Part shown: positions 14,501-27,839 of the stretch, piece after piece | How the letters are laid out: every line of letters begins with the position of its first letter | How positions within the stretch are numbered: the stretch's first letter is position 1 | Assembly: GCA_037954235.1 (NCBI GenBank) | Contig: JBBMOA010000004.1 | Span: forward strand, 62,001 to 126,000 | Reading direction: 5' to 3' | Length of the DNA: 64,000 nt | From: Aulostomus chinensis | Taxonomy: Eukaryota; Chordata; Actinopteri; Syngnathiformes; Aulostomidae | Made by a program: the position numbers and the translations under genes | The notes under the pieces: model-generated | What the model saw: the letters and a program-made list of their open reading frames with translations, nothing else | What the model was told of the DNA's origin: nothing | Database searches by the model: none

Positions 14501-17500
14501 TGGCATTTTTGTATCACAGGTCACAAATAGTGTTTTCTCAGCGAGAGAAAGCCAAAATGAACACTTCATGCAGAACTCCTGTATTTTGATGAAAACTCAC
14601 TGAAATCAGGCTGTAACTTCAAGTTTATGCATCTTTCTATGCTTTCAGGTTGAAACTTGACTGAAAACTCACTTTGAACAAAAGTTATGGCTGTTTTGTG
14701 TCAGAGGTCACAAATAGCGTTTTCACAGCGAGAGAAGGCCAAAATGAACACTTCATGCATAACTCCTGTATTTTGATGAAAACTCACTGAAATCCACCTG
14801 TAACTTCAAGTTTATGCATCTTTCTATGCTTTCAGGTTGAAACTTGACTGAAAACTCACTTTGAACAAAAGTTATGGCATTTTTGTGTCACAGGTCACAA
14901 ATAGTGTTTTCTCAGCGAGAGAAGGCCAAAATGAACATTTCATGCAGAACTCCTGTATTTTGATGAAAACTCACTGAAATCCACCTGTAACTTCAAGTTT
15001 ATGCATCTTTCTATGCTTTCAGGTTTAAACTTGACTGAAAACTCACTTTGAACAAAAGTTATTGCATTTTTGTATCACAGGTCACAAATAGTGTTTTCTC
15101 AGCAAGAGAAGGCCAAAATGAACACTTCATGCAGAACTCCTGTATTTTGATGAAAACTCACTGAAATCAAGCTGTAACTTCAAGTTTATGCATCTTTCTA
15201 TGCTTTCAGGTTGAAACTTGACTGAAAACTCACTTTGAACAAAAGTTATGGCATTTTTGTATCACAGGTCACAAATAGTGTTTTCTCAGCGAGAGAAGGC
15301 CAAAATGAACACTTCATGCAGAACTCCTGTATTTTGATGAAAACTCACTGAAATCCACCTGTAACTTCAAGTTTATGCATCTTTCTATGCTTTCAGGTTT
15401 AACCTTAACTGAAAACTCACTTTGAACAAAAGTTATTGCATTTTTGTATCACAGGTCACAAATAGTGTTTTCTCAGCGAGAGAAGGCCAAAATGAACACT
15501 TCATGTAGAACTCCTGTATTTTGATGAAAACTCACTGAAATCAAGCTGTAACTTCAAGTTTATGCATCTTTCTATGCATTCAGGTTGAAACTTGACTGAA
15601 AACTCACTTTGAACAAAAGTTATGGCATTTTTGTGTCACAGGTCACAAATAGCGTTTTCTCAGCGAGAGAAGGCCAAAATGAACACTTCATGCAGAACTC
15701 CTGTATTTTGATGAAAACTCACTGAAATCAAGCTGTAACTTCAAGTTTATGCATCTTTCTATGCATTCAGGTTGAAACTTAACTGAAAACTCACTTTGAA
15801 CAAAAGTTATTGCATTTTTGTATCACAGGTCACAAATAGTGTTTTCTCAGCGAGAGAAGGCCAAAATGAACACTTCATGTAGAACTCCTGTATTTTGATG
15901 AAAACTCACTGAAATCCACCTGTAACTTCAAGTTTATGCATCTTTCTATGCTTTCAGGTTGAAACTTGACTGAAAACTCACTTTGAACAAAAGTTATGGC
16001 ATTTTTGTGTCACAGGTCACAAATAGTGTTTTCTCAGCGAGAGAAGGCCAAAATGAACACTTCATGCAGAACTCCTGTATTTTGATGAAAACTCACTGAA
16101 ATCAAGCTGTAACTTCAAGTTTATGCATCTTTCTATGCATTCAGGTTGAAACTTGACTGAAAACTCACTTTGAACAAAAGTTATGGCATTTTTGTGTCAC
16201 AGGTCACAAATAGCGTTTTCTCAGCGAGAGAAGGCCAAAATGAACACTTCATGCAGAACTCCTGTATTTTGATGAAAACTCACTGAAATCCACCTGTAAC
16301 TTCAAGTTTATGCATCTTTCTATGCTTTCAGGTTGAAACTTGACTGAAAACTCACTTTGAACAAAAGTTATGGCATTTTTGTGTCACAGGTCACAAATAG
16401 TGTTTTCTCAGCGAGAGAAGGCCAAAATGAACACTTCATGCAGAACTCTTGTATTTTGATGAAAACTCACTGAAATCAAGCTGTAACTTCAAGTTTATGC
16501 ATCTTTCTATGCATTCAGGTTGAAACTTGACTGAAAACTCACTTTGAACAAAAGTTATGGCATTTTTGTGTCACAGGTCACAAATAGCGTTTTCTCAGCG
16601 AGAGAATGCCAAAATGAACACTTCATGCAGAACTCCTTTATTTTGATGAAAACTCACTGAAATCCACCTGTAACTTCAAGTTTATGCATCTTTCTATGCT
16701 TTCAGGTTGAAACTTGACAGAAAACTCACTTTGAACAAAAGTTATGGCATTTTTGTGTCACAGGTCACAAATAGTGTTTTCTGAGCGAGAGAAGGCCAAA
16801 ATGAACACTTCATGCAGAACTCCTGTATTTTGATGAAAACTCACTAAAATCCACCTGTAACTTCAAGTTTATACATCTTTCCATGCTTTCAGGTTGAAAC
16901 TTTACTTAAAACTCACTTTGAACAAAAGTTATGGTATTTTTGTGTCACAGGTCACAAATAGCGTTTTCTCAGCGAGAGAAGGCCAAAATGAACACTTCAT
17001 GCAGAACTCCTGTATTTTGATGAAAACTCACTGAAATCAAGCTGTAAGTTCAAGTTTATGCATCTTTCTATGCTTTCAGGTTGAAACTTGACTGAAAACT
17101 CACTTTTAAAAAAAGTTATGGCATTTTTGTATCACAGGTCACAAATAGCGTTTTCACAGCGAGAGAAGGCCAAAATGAACACTTCATGCAGAACTCCTGT
17201 ATTTTGATGAAAACTCACTGAAATCCACCTGTAACTTAAAGTTTATGCATCTTTCTATGCTTTCAGGTTGAAACTTGACTGAAAACTCACTTTGAACAAA
17301 AGTTATGGCTGTTCTGTGTCGCAGGTCACAAATAGTTTTTTCTCAGCGAGAGAAGGCCAAAATGAACACTTCATGCAGAACTCCTGTATTTTGATGAAAA
17401 CTCACTGAAATCAAGCTGTAACTTCAAGTTTATGCATCTTTCTATGCATTCAGGTTGAAACTTGACTGAAAACTCACTTTGAACAAAAGTTATGGCATTT

Positions 17501-20220
17501 TTGTGTCACAGGTCACAAATAGCGTTTTCTCAGCGAGAGAAGGCCAAAATGAACACTTCATGCAGAACTCCTGTATTTTGATGAAAACTCACTGAAATCC
17601 ACCTGTAACTTAAAGTTTATGCATCTTTCTATGCTTTCAGGTTGAAACTTGACTGAAAACTCACTTTGAACAAAAGTTATGGCATTTTTGTGTCACAGGT
17701 CACAAATAGTGTTTTCTCAGCGAGAGAAGGCCAAAATGAACACTTCATGCAGAACTCCTGTATTTTGATGAAAACTCACTAAAATCCACCTGTAACTTCA
17801 AGTTTATGCATCTTTCTATGCTTTCAGGTTGAAACTTGACTGAAAACTCACTTTGAACAAAAGTTATGGCATTTTTGTATCACAGGTCACAAATAGTGTT
17901 TTCTCAGCGAGAGAAGGCCAAAATGAACACTTCATGCAGAACTCCTGTATTTTGATGAAAACTCACTGAAATCCACCTGTAACTTCAAGTTTATGCATCT
18001 TTCTATGCTTTCAGGTTTAACCTTAACTGAAAACTCACTTTGAACAAAAGTTATTGCATTTTTGTATCACAGGTCACAAATAGTGTTTTCTCAGCGAGAG
18101 AAGGCCAAAATGAACACTTCATGTAGAACTCCTGTATTTTGATGAAAACTCACTGAAATCAAGCTGTAACTTCAAGTTTATGCATCTTTCTATGCATTCA
18201 GGTTGAAACTTGACTGAAAACTCACTTTGAACAAAAGTTATTGCATTTTTGTATCACAGGTCACAAATAGTGTTTTCTCAGCGAGAGAAGGCCAAAATGA
18301 ACACTTCATGTAGAACTCCTGTATTTTGATGAAAACTCACTGAAATCAAGCTGTAACTTCAAGTTTATGCATCTTTCTATGCATTCAGGTTGAAACTTGA
18401 CTGAAAACTCACTTTGAACAAAAGTTATGGCATTTTTGTGTCACAGGTCACAAATAGCGTTTTCTCAGCGAGAGAAGGCCAAAATGAACACTTCATGCAG
18501 AACTCCTGTATTTTGATGAAAACTCACTGAAATCCACCTGTAACTTAAAGTTTATGCATCTTTCTATGCTTTCAGGTTGAAACTTGACTGAAAACTCACT
18601 TTGAACAAAAGTTATGGCATTTTTGTGTCACAGGTCACAAATAGTGTTTTCTCAGCGAGAGAAGGCCAAAATGAACACTTCATGCAGAACTCCTGTATTT
18701 TGATGAAAACTCACTGAAATCAAGCTGTAACTTCAAGTTTATGCATCTTTCTATGCATTCAGGTTGAAACTTGACTGAAAACTCACTTTGAACAAAAGTT
18801 ATGGCATTTTTGTGTCACAGGTCACAAATAGCGTTTTCTCAGCGAGAGAAGGCCAAAATGAACACTTCATGCAGAACTCCTGTATTTTGATGAAAACTCA
18901 CTGAAATCCACCTGTAACTTCAAGTTTATGCATCTTTCTATGCTTTCAGGTTGAAACTTGACTGAAAACTCACTTTGAACAAAAGTTATGGCATTTTTGT
19001 GTCACAGGTCACAAATAGTGTTTTCTCAGCGAGAGAAGGCCAAAATGAACACTTCATGCAGAACTCTTGTATTTTGATGAAAACTCACTGAAATCAAGCT
19101 GTAACTTCAAGTTTATGCATCTTTCTATGCATTCAGGTTGAAACTTGACTGAAAACTCACTTTGAACAAAAGTTATGGCATTTTTGTGTCACAGGTCACA
19201 AATAGCGTTTTCTCAGCGAGAGAATGCCAAAATGAACACTTCATGCAGAACTCCTTTATTTTGATGAAAACTCACTGAAATCCACCTGTAACTTCAAGTT
19301 TATGCATCTTTCTATGCTTTCAGGTTGAAACTTGACTGAAAACTCACTTTGAACAAAAGTTATGGCATTTTTGTGTCACAGGTCACAAATAGTGTTTTCT
19401 CAGCGAGAGAAGGCCAAAATGAACACTTCATGCAGAACTCCTGTATTTTGATGAAAACTCACTAAAATCCACCTGTAACTTCAAGTTTATACATCTTTCC
19501 ATGCTTTCAGGTTGAAACTTTACTGAAAACTCACTTTGAACAAAAGTTATGGTATTTTTGTGTCACAGGTCACAAATAGCGTTTTCTCAGCGAGAGAAGG
19601 CCAAAATGAACACTTCATGCAGAACTCCTGTATTTTGATGAAAACTCACTGAAATCAAGCTGTAAGTTCAAGTTTATGCATCTTTCTATGCTTTCAGGTT
19701 GAAACTTGACTGAAAACTCACTTTTAAAAAAAGTTATGGCATTTTTGTATCACAGGTCACAAATAGCGTTTTCACAGCGAGAGAAGGCCAAAATGAACAC
19801 TTCATGCAGAACTCCTGTATTTTGATGAAAACTCACTGAAATCCACCTGTAACTTAAAGTTTATGCATCTTTCTATGCTTTCAGGTTGAAACTTGACTGA
19901 AAACTCACTTTGAACAAAAGTTATGGCTGTTCTGTGTCGCAGGTCACAAATAGTTTTTTCTCAGCGAGAGAAGGCCAAAATGAACACTTCATGCAGAACT
20001 CCTGTATTTTGATGAAAACTCACTGAAATCAAGCTGTAACTTCAAGTTTATGCATCTTTCTATGCATTCAGGTTGAAACTTGACTGAAAACTCACTTTGA
20101 ACAAAAGTTATGGCATTTTTGTGTCACAGGTCACAAATAGCGTTTTCTCAGCGAGAGAAGGCCAAAATGAACACTTCATGCAGAACTCCTGTATTTTGAT
20201 GAAAACTCACTGAAATCCAC
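5560..20220 (+). repeat. 14-monomer higher-order repeat (2,618 bp) within the satellite
   Basis: Rare monomer variants recur at exact multiples of 187. The variant carrying gttctgtgtcgcagg sits at 7,214, 9,832 and 12,450, and again at 17,311 and 19,929. Each step inside a block is 2,618 bp, which is 14 monomers. The independent marker gcgagagaatgcc sits at 2,761, 5,566, 6,314, 8,184, 8,932, 11,737, 16,598 and 19,216. Its spacings are 2,805 (15 monomers), 748 (4) and 1,870 (10). The distances 5,566-8,184, 6,314-8,932 and 16,598-19,216 are again 2,618. The jump between the two blocks (12,450 to 17,311) is 26 monomers less one base, matching the deleted base near 13,620. Block edges are approximate. 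Confidence 0.85.
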
Positions 20221-21880
20221 CTGTAACTTAAAGTTTATGCATCTTTCTATGCTTTCAGGTTGAAACTTGACTGAAAACTCACTTTGAACAAAAGTTATGG
20301 CATTTTTGTGTCACAGGTCACAAATAGTGTTTTCTCAGCGAGAGAAGGCCAAAATGAACACTTCATGCAGAACTCCTGTATTTTGATGAAAACTCACTGA
20401 AATCAAGCTGTAACTTCAAGTTTATGCATCTTTCTATGCTTTCAGGTTTAAACTTGACTGAAAACTCACTTTGAACAAAAGTGATTGCATTTTTGTATCA
20501 CAGGTCACAAATAGTGTTTTCTCAGCGAGAGAAGGCCAAAATGAACACTTCATGCATAACTCCTGTATTTTGATGAAAACTCACTGAAATCAAGCTATAA
20601 CTTCAAGTTTATGCATCTTTCTATGCTTTCAGGTTGAAACTTGACTGAAAACTCACTTTGAACAAAAGTTATGGCATTTTTATATCACATGTCACAAATA
20701 GTGTTTTCTCAGCGAGAGAAGGCCAAAATGAACACTTCATGCAGAACTCCTGTGTTTTGATGAAAACTCACTGAAATCCACCTGTAACTTCAAGTTTATG
20801 CATCTTTCTATGCTTTCAGTTTGAAACTTGACTGAAAACTCACTTTGAACAAAAGTTATTGCATTTTTGTATCACAGGTCACAAATAGTGTTTTCTCAGC
20901 GAGAGAAGGCCAAAATGAACACTTCATGCAGAACTCCTGTATTTTGATGAAAACTCACTGAAATCAAGCTGTAACTTCAAGTTTATGCATCTTTCTATGC
21001 TTTCAGGTTGAAACTTGACTGAAAACTCACTTTGAACAAAAGTTATGGCATTGTTGTATCACAGGTCACAAATAGTGTTTTCTCAGCGAGAGAAGGCCAA
21101 AATGAAAACTTCATGCAGAACTCCTGTATTTTGATGAAAACTCACTGAAATCCACCTGTAACTTCAAGTTTATGCATCTTTCTATGCTTTCAGGTTGAAA
21201 CTTGATTGAAAACTCACTTTGAACAAAAGTTATGGCATTGTTGTATCACAGGTCACAAATAGTGTTTTCTCAGCGAGAGAAGGCCAAAATGAACACTTCA
21301 TGCAGAACTCCTGTATTTTGATGAAAACTCACTGAAATCAAGCTGTAACTTCAAGTTTATGCATCTTTCTATGCTTTCAGGTTGAAACTTGACTGAAAAC
21401 TCACTTTGAACAAAAGTTATGGCATTTTTGTATCACAGGTCACAAATAGTGTTTTCTCAGCGGGAGAAGGCCAAATGAACACTTCATGCAGAACTCCTTT
21501 ATTTTGATGAAAACTCACTGAAATCAAGCTGTAACTTCAAGTTTATGCATCTTTCTATGCTTTCAGGTTGAAACTTGACTGAAAACTCACTTTGAACAAA
21601 AGTTATGGCATTTTTGTGTCACAGGTCACAAATAGTGTTTTCTCGGCGAGAGAAGGCCAAAATGAACACTTCATGCAGAACTCCTGTATTTTGATGAAAA
21701 CTCACTGAAATCCACCTGTAACTTCAAGTTTATGCATCTTTCTATGCTTTCAGGTTGAAACTTGACTGAAAACTCACTTTGAACAAAAGTTATTGCATTA
21801 TTGTGTCACAGGTCACAAATAGTGTTTTCTCAGCTAGAGAAGGCCAAAATGAACACTTCATGCAGAACTCCTGTATTTTG

Positions 21881-24800
21881 ATGAGAACTCACTGAAATCC
21901 AACTGTAACTTCAAGTTTATGCATCTTTCTATGCTTTCAGGTTTAAACTTGATTGAAAACTCACTTTGAACAAAAGTTATGGCATTGTTGCATCACAGGT
22001 CACAAATAGTGTTTTCTCAGCGAGAGAAGGCCAAAATGAACACTTCATGCAGAACTCCTGTATTTTGATGAAAACTCACTGAAATCAAGCTGTAACTTCA
22101 AGTTTATGCATCTTTCTATGCTTTCAGGTTGAAACTTGACTGAAAACTCACTTTGAACAAAAGTTATGGCTGTTCTGTGTCGCAGGTCACAAATAGTTTT
22201 TTCTCAGCGAGAGAAGGCCAAAATGAACACTTCATGCATAACTCCTGTATTTTGATGAAAACTCACTGAAATCAAGCTGTAACTTCAGGTTTATGCATCT
22301 TTCTATGCTTTCAGGTTGAAACTTGAATGAAAACTCACTTTGAACAAAAGTTATGGCATTTTTTTATCACAGGTCACAAATAGTGTTTTCTCAGCGAGAG
22401 AAAGCCAAAATGAACACTTCATGCAGAACTCCTGTATTTTGATGAAAACTCACTGAAATCAGGCTGTAACTTCAAGTTTATGCATCTTTCTATGCTTTCA
22501 GGTTGAAACTTGACTGAAAACTCACTTTGAACAAAAGTTATGGCTGTTTTGTGTCAGAGGTCACAAATAGCGTTTTCACAGCGAGAGAAGGCCAAAATGA
22601 AAACTTCATGCATAACTCCTGTATTTTGATGAAAACTCACTGAAATCCACCTGTAACTTCAAGTTTATGCATCTTTCTATGCTTTCAGGTTGAAACTTGA
22701 CTGAAAACTCACTTTGAACAAAAGTTATGGCATTTTTGTGTCACAGGTCACAAATAGTGTTTTCTCAGCGAGAGAAGGCCAAAATGAACACTTCATGCAG
22801 AACTCCTGTATTTTGATGAAAACTCACTGAAATCAAGCTGTAACTTCAAGTTTATGCATCTTTCTATGCATTCAGCTTGAAACTTGACTGAAAACTCACT
22901 TTGAACAAAAGTTATGGCATTTTTGTGTCACAGGTCACAAATAGCGTTTTCTCAGCGAGAGAAGGCCAAAATGAACACTTCATGCAGAACTCCTGTATTT
23001 TGATGAAAACTCACTGAAATCCACCTGTAACTTCAAGTTTATGCATCTTTCTATGCTTTCAGGTTGAAACTTGACTGAAAACTCACTTTGAACAAAAGTT
23101 ATGGCATTTTTGTGTCACAGGTCACAAATAGTGTTTTCTCAGCGAGAGAAGGACAAAATGAACACTTCATGCAGAACTCCTGTATTTTCATGAGAACTCA
23201 CTGAAATCCAACTGTAACTTCAAGTTTATGCATCTTTCTATGCTTTCAGGTTTAAACTTGATTGAAAACTCACTTTGAACAAAAGTTATGGCATTGTTGC
23301 ATCACAGGTCACAAATAGTGTTTTCTCAGCGAGAGAAGGCCAAAATGAACACTTCATGCAGAACTCCTGTATTTTGATGAAAACTCACTGAAATCAAGCT
23401 GTAACTTCAAGTTTATGCATCTTTCTATGCTTTCAGGTTGAAACTTGACTGAAAACTCACTTTGAACAAAAGTTATGGCTGTTCTGTGTCGCAGGTCACA
23501 AATAGTTTTTTCTCAGCGAGAGAAGGCCAAAATGAACACTTCATGCATAACTCCTGTATTTTGATGAAAACTCACTGAAATCAAGCTGTAACTTCAGGTT
23601 TATGCATCTTTCTATGCTTTCAGGTTGAAACTTGAATGAAAACTCACTTTGAACAAAAGTTATGGCATTTTTGTATCACAGGTCACAAATAGTGTTTTCT
23701 CAGCGAGAGAAAGCCAAAATGAACACTTCATGCAGAACTCCTGTATTTTGATGAAAACTCACTGAAATCAGGCTGTAACTTCAAGTTTATGCATCTTTCT
23801 ATGCTTTCAGGTTGAAACTTGACTGAAAACTCACTTTGAACAAAAGTTATGGCTGTTTTGTGTCAGAGGTCACAAATAGTGTTTTCTCAGCGAGAGAAGG
23901 CCAAAAAGGAACACTTCATGCAGAGTTCCTGTATTTTGATGAAAACTCACTGAAATCAAGCTGTAACTTCAAGTTTATGCATCTTTCTATGCTTTCAGGT
24001 TGAAACTTGACTGAAAACTCACTTTGAACAAAAGTTATGGCATTTTTGTGTCACAGGTCACAAATAGTGTTTTCTCAGCGAGAGAAGGCCAAAATGAACA
24101 CTTCATGCAGAACTCCTGTATTTTGATGAAAACTCACTGAAATCAAGCTGTAACTTCAAGTTTATGCATCTTTCTATGCATTCAGCTTGAAACTTGACTG
24201 AAAACTCACTTTGAACAAAAGTTATGGCATTTTTGTGTCACAGGTCACAAATAGCGTTTTCTCAGCGAGAGAAGGCCAAAATGAACACTTCATGCAGAAC
24301 TCCTGTATTTTGATGAAAACTCACTGAAATCCACCTGTAACTTCAAGTTTATGCATCTTTCTATGCTTTCAGGTTGAAACTTGACTGAAAACTCACTTTG
24401 AACAAAGGTTATGGCATTTTTGTGTCACAGGTCACAAATAGTGTTTTCTCAGCGAGAGAAGGACAAAATGAACACTTCATGCAGAACTCCTGTATTTTGA
24501 TGAGAACTCACTGAAATCCAACTGTAACTTCAAGTTTATGCATCTTTCTATGCTTTCAGGTTTAAACTTGATTGAAAACTCACTTTGAACAAAAGTTATG
24601 GCATTGTTGCATCACAGGTCACAAATAGTGTTTTCTCAGCGAGAGAAGGCCAAAATGAACACTTCATGCAGAACTCCTGTATTTTGATGAAAACTCACTG
24701 AAATCAAGCTGTAACTTCAAGTTTATGCATCTTTCTATGCTTTCAGGTTGAAACTTGACTGAAAACTCACTTTGAACAAAAGTTATGGCTGTTCTGTGTC

Positions 24801-25240
24801 GCAGGTCACAAATAGTTTTTTCTCAGCGAGAGAAGGCCAAAATGAACACTTCATGCATAACTCCTGTATTTTGATGAAAACTCACTGAAATCAAGCTGTA
24901 ACTTCAGGTTTATGCATCTTTCTATGCTTTCAGGTTGAAACTTGAATGAAAACTCACTTTGAACAAAAGTTATGGCATCTTTGTATCACAGGTCACAAAT
25001 AGTGTTTTCTCAGCGAGAGAAAGCCAAAATGAACACTTCATGCAGAACTCCTGTATTTTGATGAAAACTCACTGAAATCAGGCTGTAACTTCAAGTTTAT
25101 GCATCTTTCTATGCTTTCAGGTTGAAACTTGACTGAAAACTCACTTTGAACAAAAGTTATGGCTGTTTTGTGTCAGAGGTCACAAATAGTGTTTTCTCAG
25201 CGAGAGAAGGCCAAAAAGGAACACTTCATGCAGAGTTCCT
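21881..25240 (+). repeat. 7-monomer higher-order repeat (about 1,309 bp)
   Basis: The marker atgagaactc (normally atgaaaactc), followed by gaaatccaactg, occurs at 21,881, 23,190 and 24,500. The steps are 1,309 bp (7 x 187) and 1,310 bp. The extra base is explained by the gained base in the variant ccaaaaaggaac near 23,907, which recurs near 25,217. Each repeat runs through the same ordered series of variants: caactg, then gttctgtgtcgc, then a tgaatg variant, then gttttgtgtcagagg. Seven is half of the 14-monomer unit to the left, so the two may share ancestry; that link is inferred. Confidence 0.8.
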
Positions 25241-27839
25241 GTATTTTGATGAAAACTCACTGAAATCAAGCTGTAACTTCAAGTTTATGCATCTTTCTAT
25301 GCTTTCAGGTTGAAACTTGACTGAAAACTCACTTTGAACAAAAGTTATGGCATGTTTGTATCACAGGTCACAAATAGTGTTTTCTCAGCGAGAGAAGGCC
25401 AAAATGAACACTTCATGCAGAACTCCTGTATTTTGATGAAAACTCACTGAAATCAAGCTGTAACTTCAAGTTTATGCATCTTTCTATGCTTTCAGGTTGA
25501 AACTTGACTGAAAACTCACTTTGAACAAAAGTTATGGCATTTTTGTATCACAGGTCACAAATAGTGTTTTCTCAGCGAGAGAAGGCCAAAATGAACACTT
25601 CATGCAGAACTCCTGTATTTTGATGAAAACTCACTGAAATCCACCTGTAACTTCAAGTTTATGCATCTTTCTATGCTTTCAGGTTTAACCTTAACTGAAA
25701 ACTCACTTTGAACAAAAGTTATTGCATTTTTGTATCACAGGTCACAAATAGTGTTTTCTCAGCGAGAGAAGGCCAAAATGAACACTTCATGTAGAACTCC
25801 TGTATTTTGATGAAAACTCACTGAAATCAAGCTGTAACTTCAAGTTTATGCATCTTTCTATGCATTCAGGTTGAAACTTGACTGAAAACTCACTTTGAAC
25901 AAAAGTTATGGCATTTTTGTGTCACAGGTCACAAATAGCGTTTTCTCAGCGAGAGAAGGCCAAAATGAACACTTCATGCAGAACTCCTGTATTTTGATGA
26001 AAACTCACTGAAATCCACCTGTAACTTAAAGTTTATGCATCTTTCTATGCTTTCAGGTTGAAACTTGACTGAAAACTCACTTTGAACAAAAGTTATGGCT
26101 GTTCTGTGTCGCAGGTCACAAATAGTTTTTTCTCAGCGAGAGAAGGCCAAAATGAACACTTCATGCAGAACTCCTGTATTTTGATGAAAACTCACTGAAA
26201 TCAAGCTGTAACTTCAAGTTTATGCATCTTTCTATGCTTTCAGGTTGAAACTTGAATGAAAACTCACTTTGAACAAAAGTTATGGCTGTTTTGTGTCAGA
26301 GGTCACAAATAGCGTTTTCACAGCGAGAGAAGGCCAAAATGAAAACTTCATGCATAACTCCTGTATTTTGATGAAAACTCACTGAAATCCACCTGTAACT
26401 TCAAGTTTATGCATCTTTCTATGCTTTCAGGTTGAAACTTGACTGAAAACTCACTTTGAACAAAAGTTATGGCATTTTTGTGTCACAGGTCACAAATAGT
26501 GTTTTCTCAGCGAGAGAAGGCCAAAATGAACACTTCATGCAGAACTCCTGTATTTTGATGAAAACTCACTGAAATCAAGCTGTAACTTCAAGTTCATGCA
26601 TCTTTCTATGCTTTCAGGATGAAACTTGACTGAAAACTCACTTTGAACAAAAGTTATGGCATTTTTGTATCAGAGGTCACAAATAGTGTTTTCTCAGCGA
26701 GAGAAAGCCAAAATGAACACTTCATGCAGAACTCCTGTATTTTGATGAAAACTCACTGAAATCAGGCTGTAACTTCAAGTTTATGCATCTTTCTATGCTT
26801 TCAGGTTGAAACTTGACTGAAAACTCACTTTGAACAAAAGTTATGGCTATTTTGTGTCAGAGGTCACAAATAGCGTTTTCACAGCGAGAGAAGGCCAAAA
26901 TGAAAACTTCATGCATAACTCCTGTATTTTGATGAAAACTCACTGAAATCCACCTGTAACTTCAAGTTTATGCATCTTTCTATGCTTTCAGGTTGAAACT
27001 TGACTGAAAACTCACTTTGAACAAAAGTTATGGCATTTTTGTGTCACAGGTCACAAATAGTGTTTTCTCAGCGAGAGAAGGCCAAAATGAACACTTCATG
27101 CAGAACTCCTGTATTTTGATGAAAACTCACTGAAATCAAGCTGTAACTTCAAGTTTATGCATCTTTCTATGCTTTCAGGTTGAAACTTGACTGAAAACTC
27201 ACTTTGAACAAAAGTTATGGCATTTTTGTATCACAGGTCACAAATAGTGTTTTCTCAGCGAGAGAAGGCCAAAATGAACACTTCATGCAGAACTCCTGTA
27301 TTTTGATGAAAACTCACTGAAATCAAGCTGTAACTTCAAGTTTATGCATCTTTCTATGCTTTCAGGTTGAAACTTGACAGAAAACTCACTTTGAACAAAA
27401 GTTATGGCATTTTTGTATCACAGGTCACAAATAGTGTTTTCTCAGCGAGAGAAGGCCAAAATGAACACTTCATGCAGAACTCCTGTATTTTGATGAAAAC
27501 TCACTGAAATCCACCTGTAACTTCAAGTTTATGCATCTTTCTATGCTTTCAGGTTTAAACTTGACTGAAAACTCACTTTGAACAAAAGTTATTGCATTTT
27601 TGTATCAAAGGTCACAAATAGTGTTTTCTCAGCAAGAGAAGGCCAAAATGAACACTTCAGGCAGAACTCCTGTATTTTGATGAAAACTCACTGAAATCAA
27701 GCTGTAACTTCAAGTTTATGCATCTTTCTATGCTTTCAGGTTGAAACTTGACTGAAAACTCACTTTGAACAAAAGTTATGGCATTTTTGTATCACAGGTC
27801 ACAAATAGTGTTTTCTCAGCGAGAGAAGGCCAAAATGAA

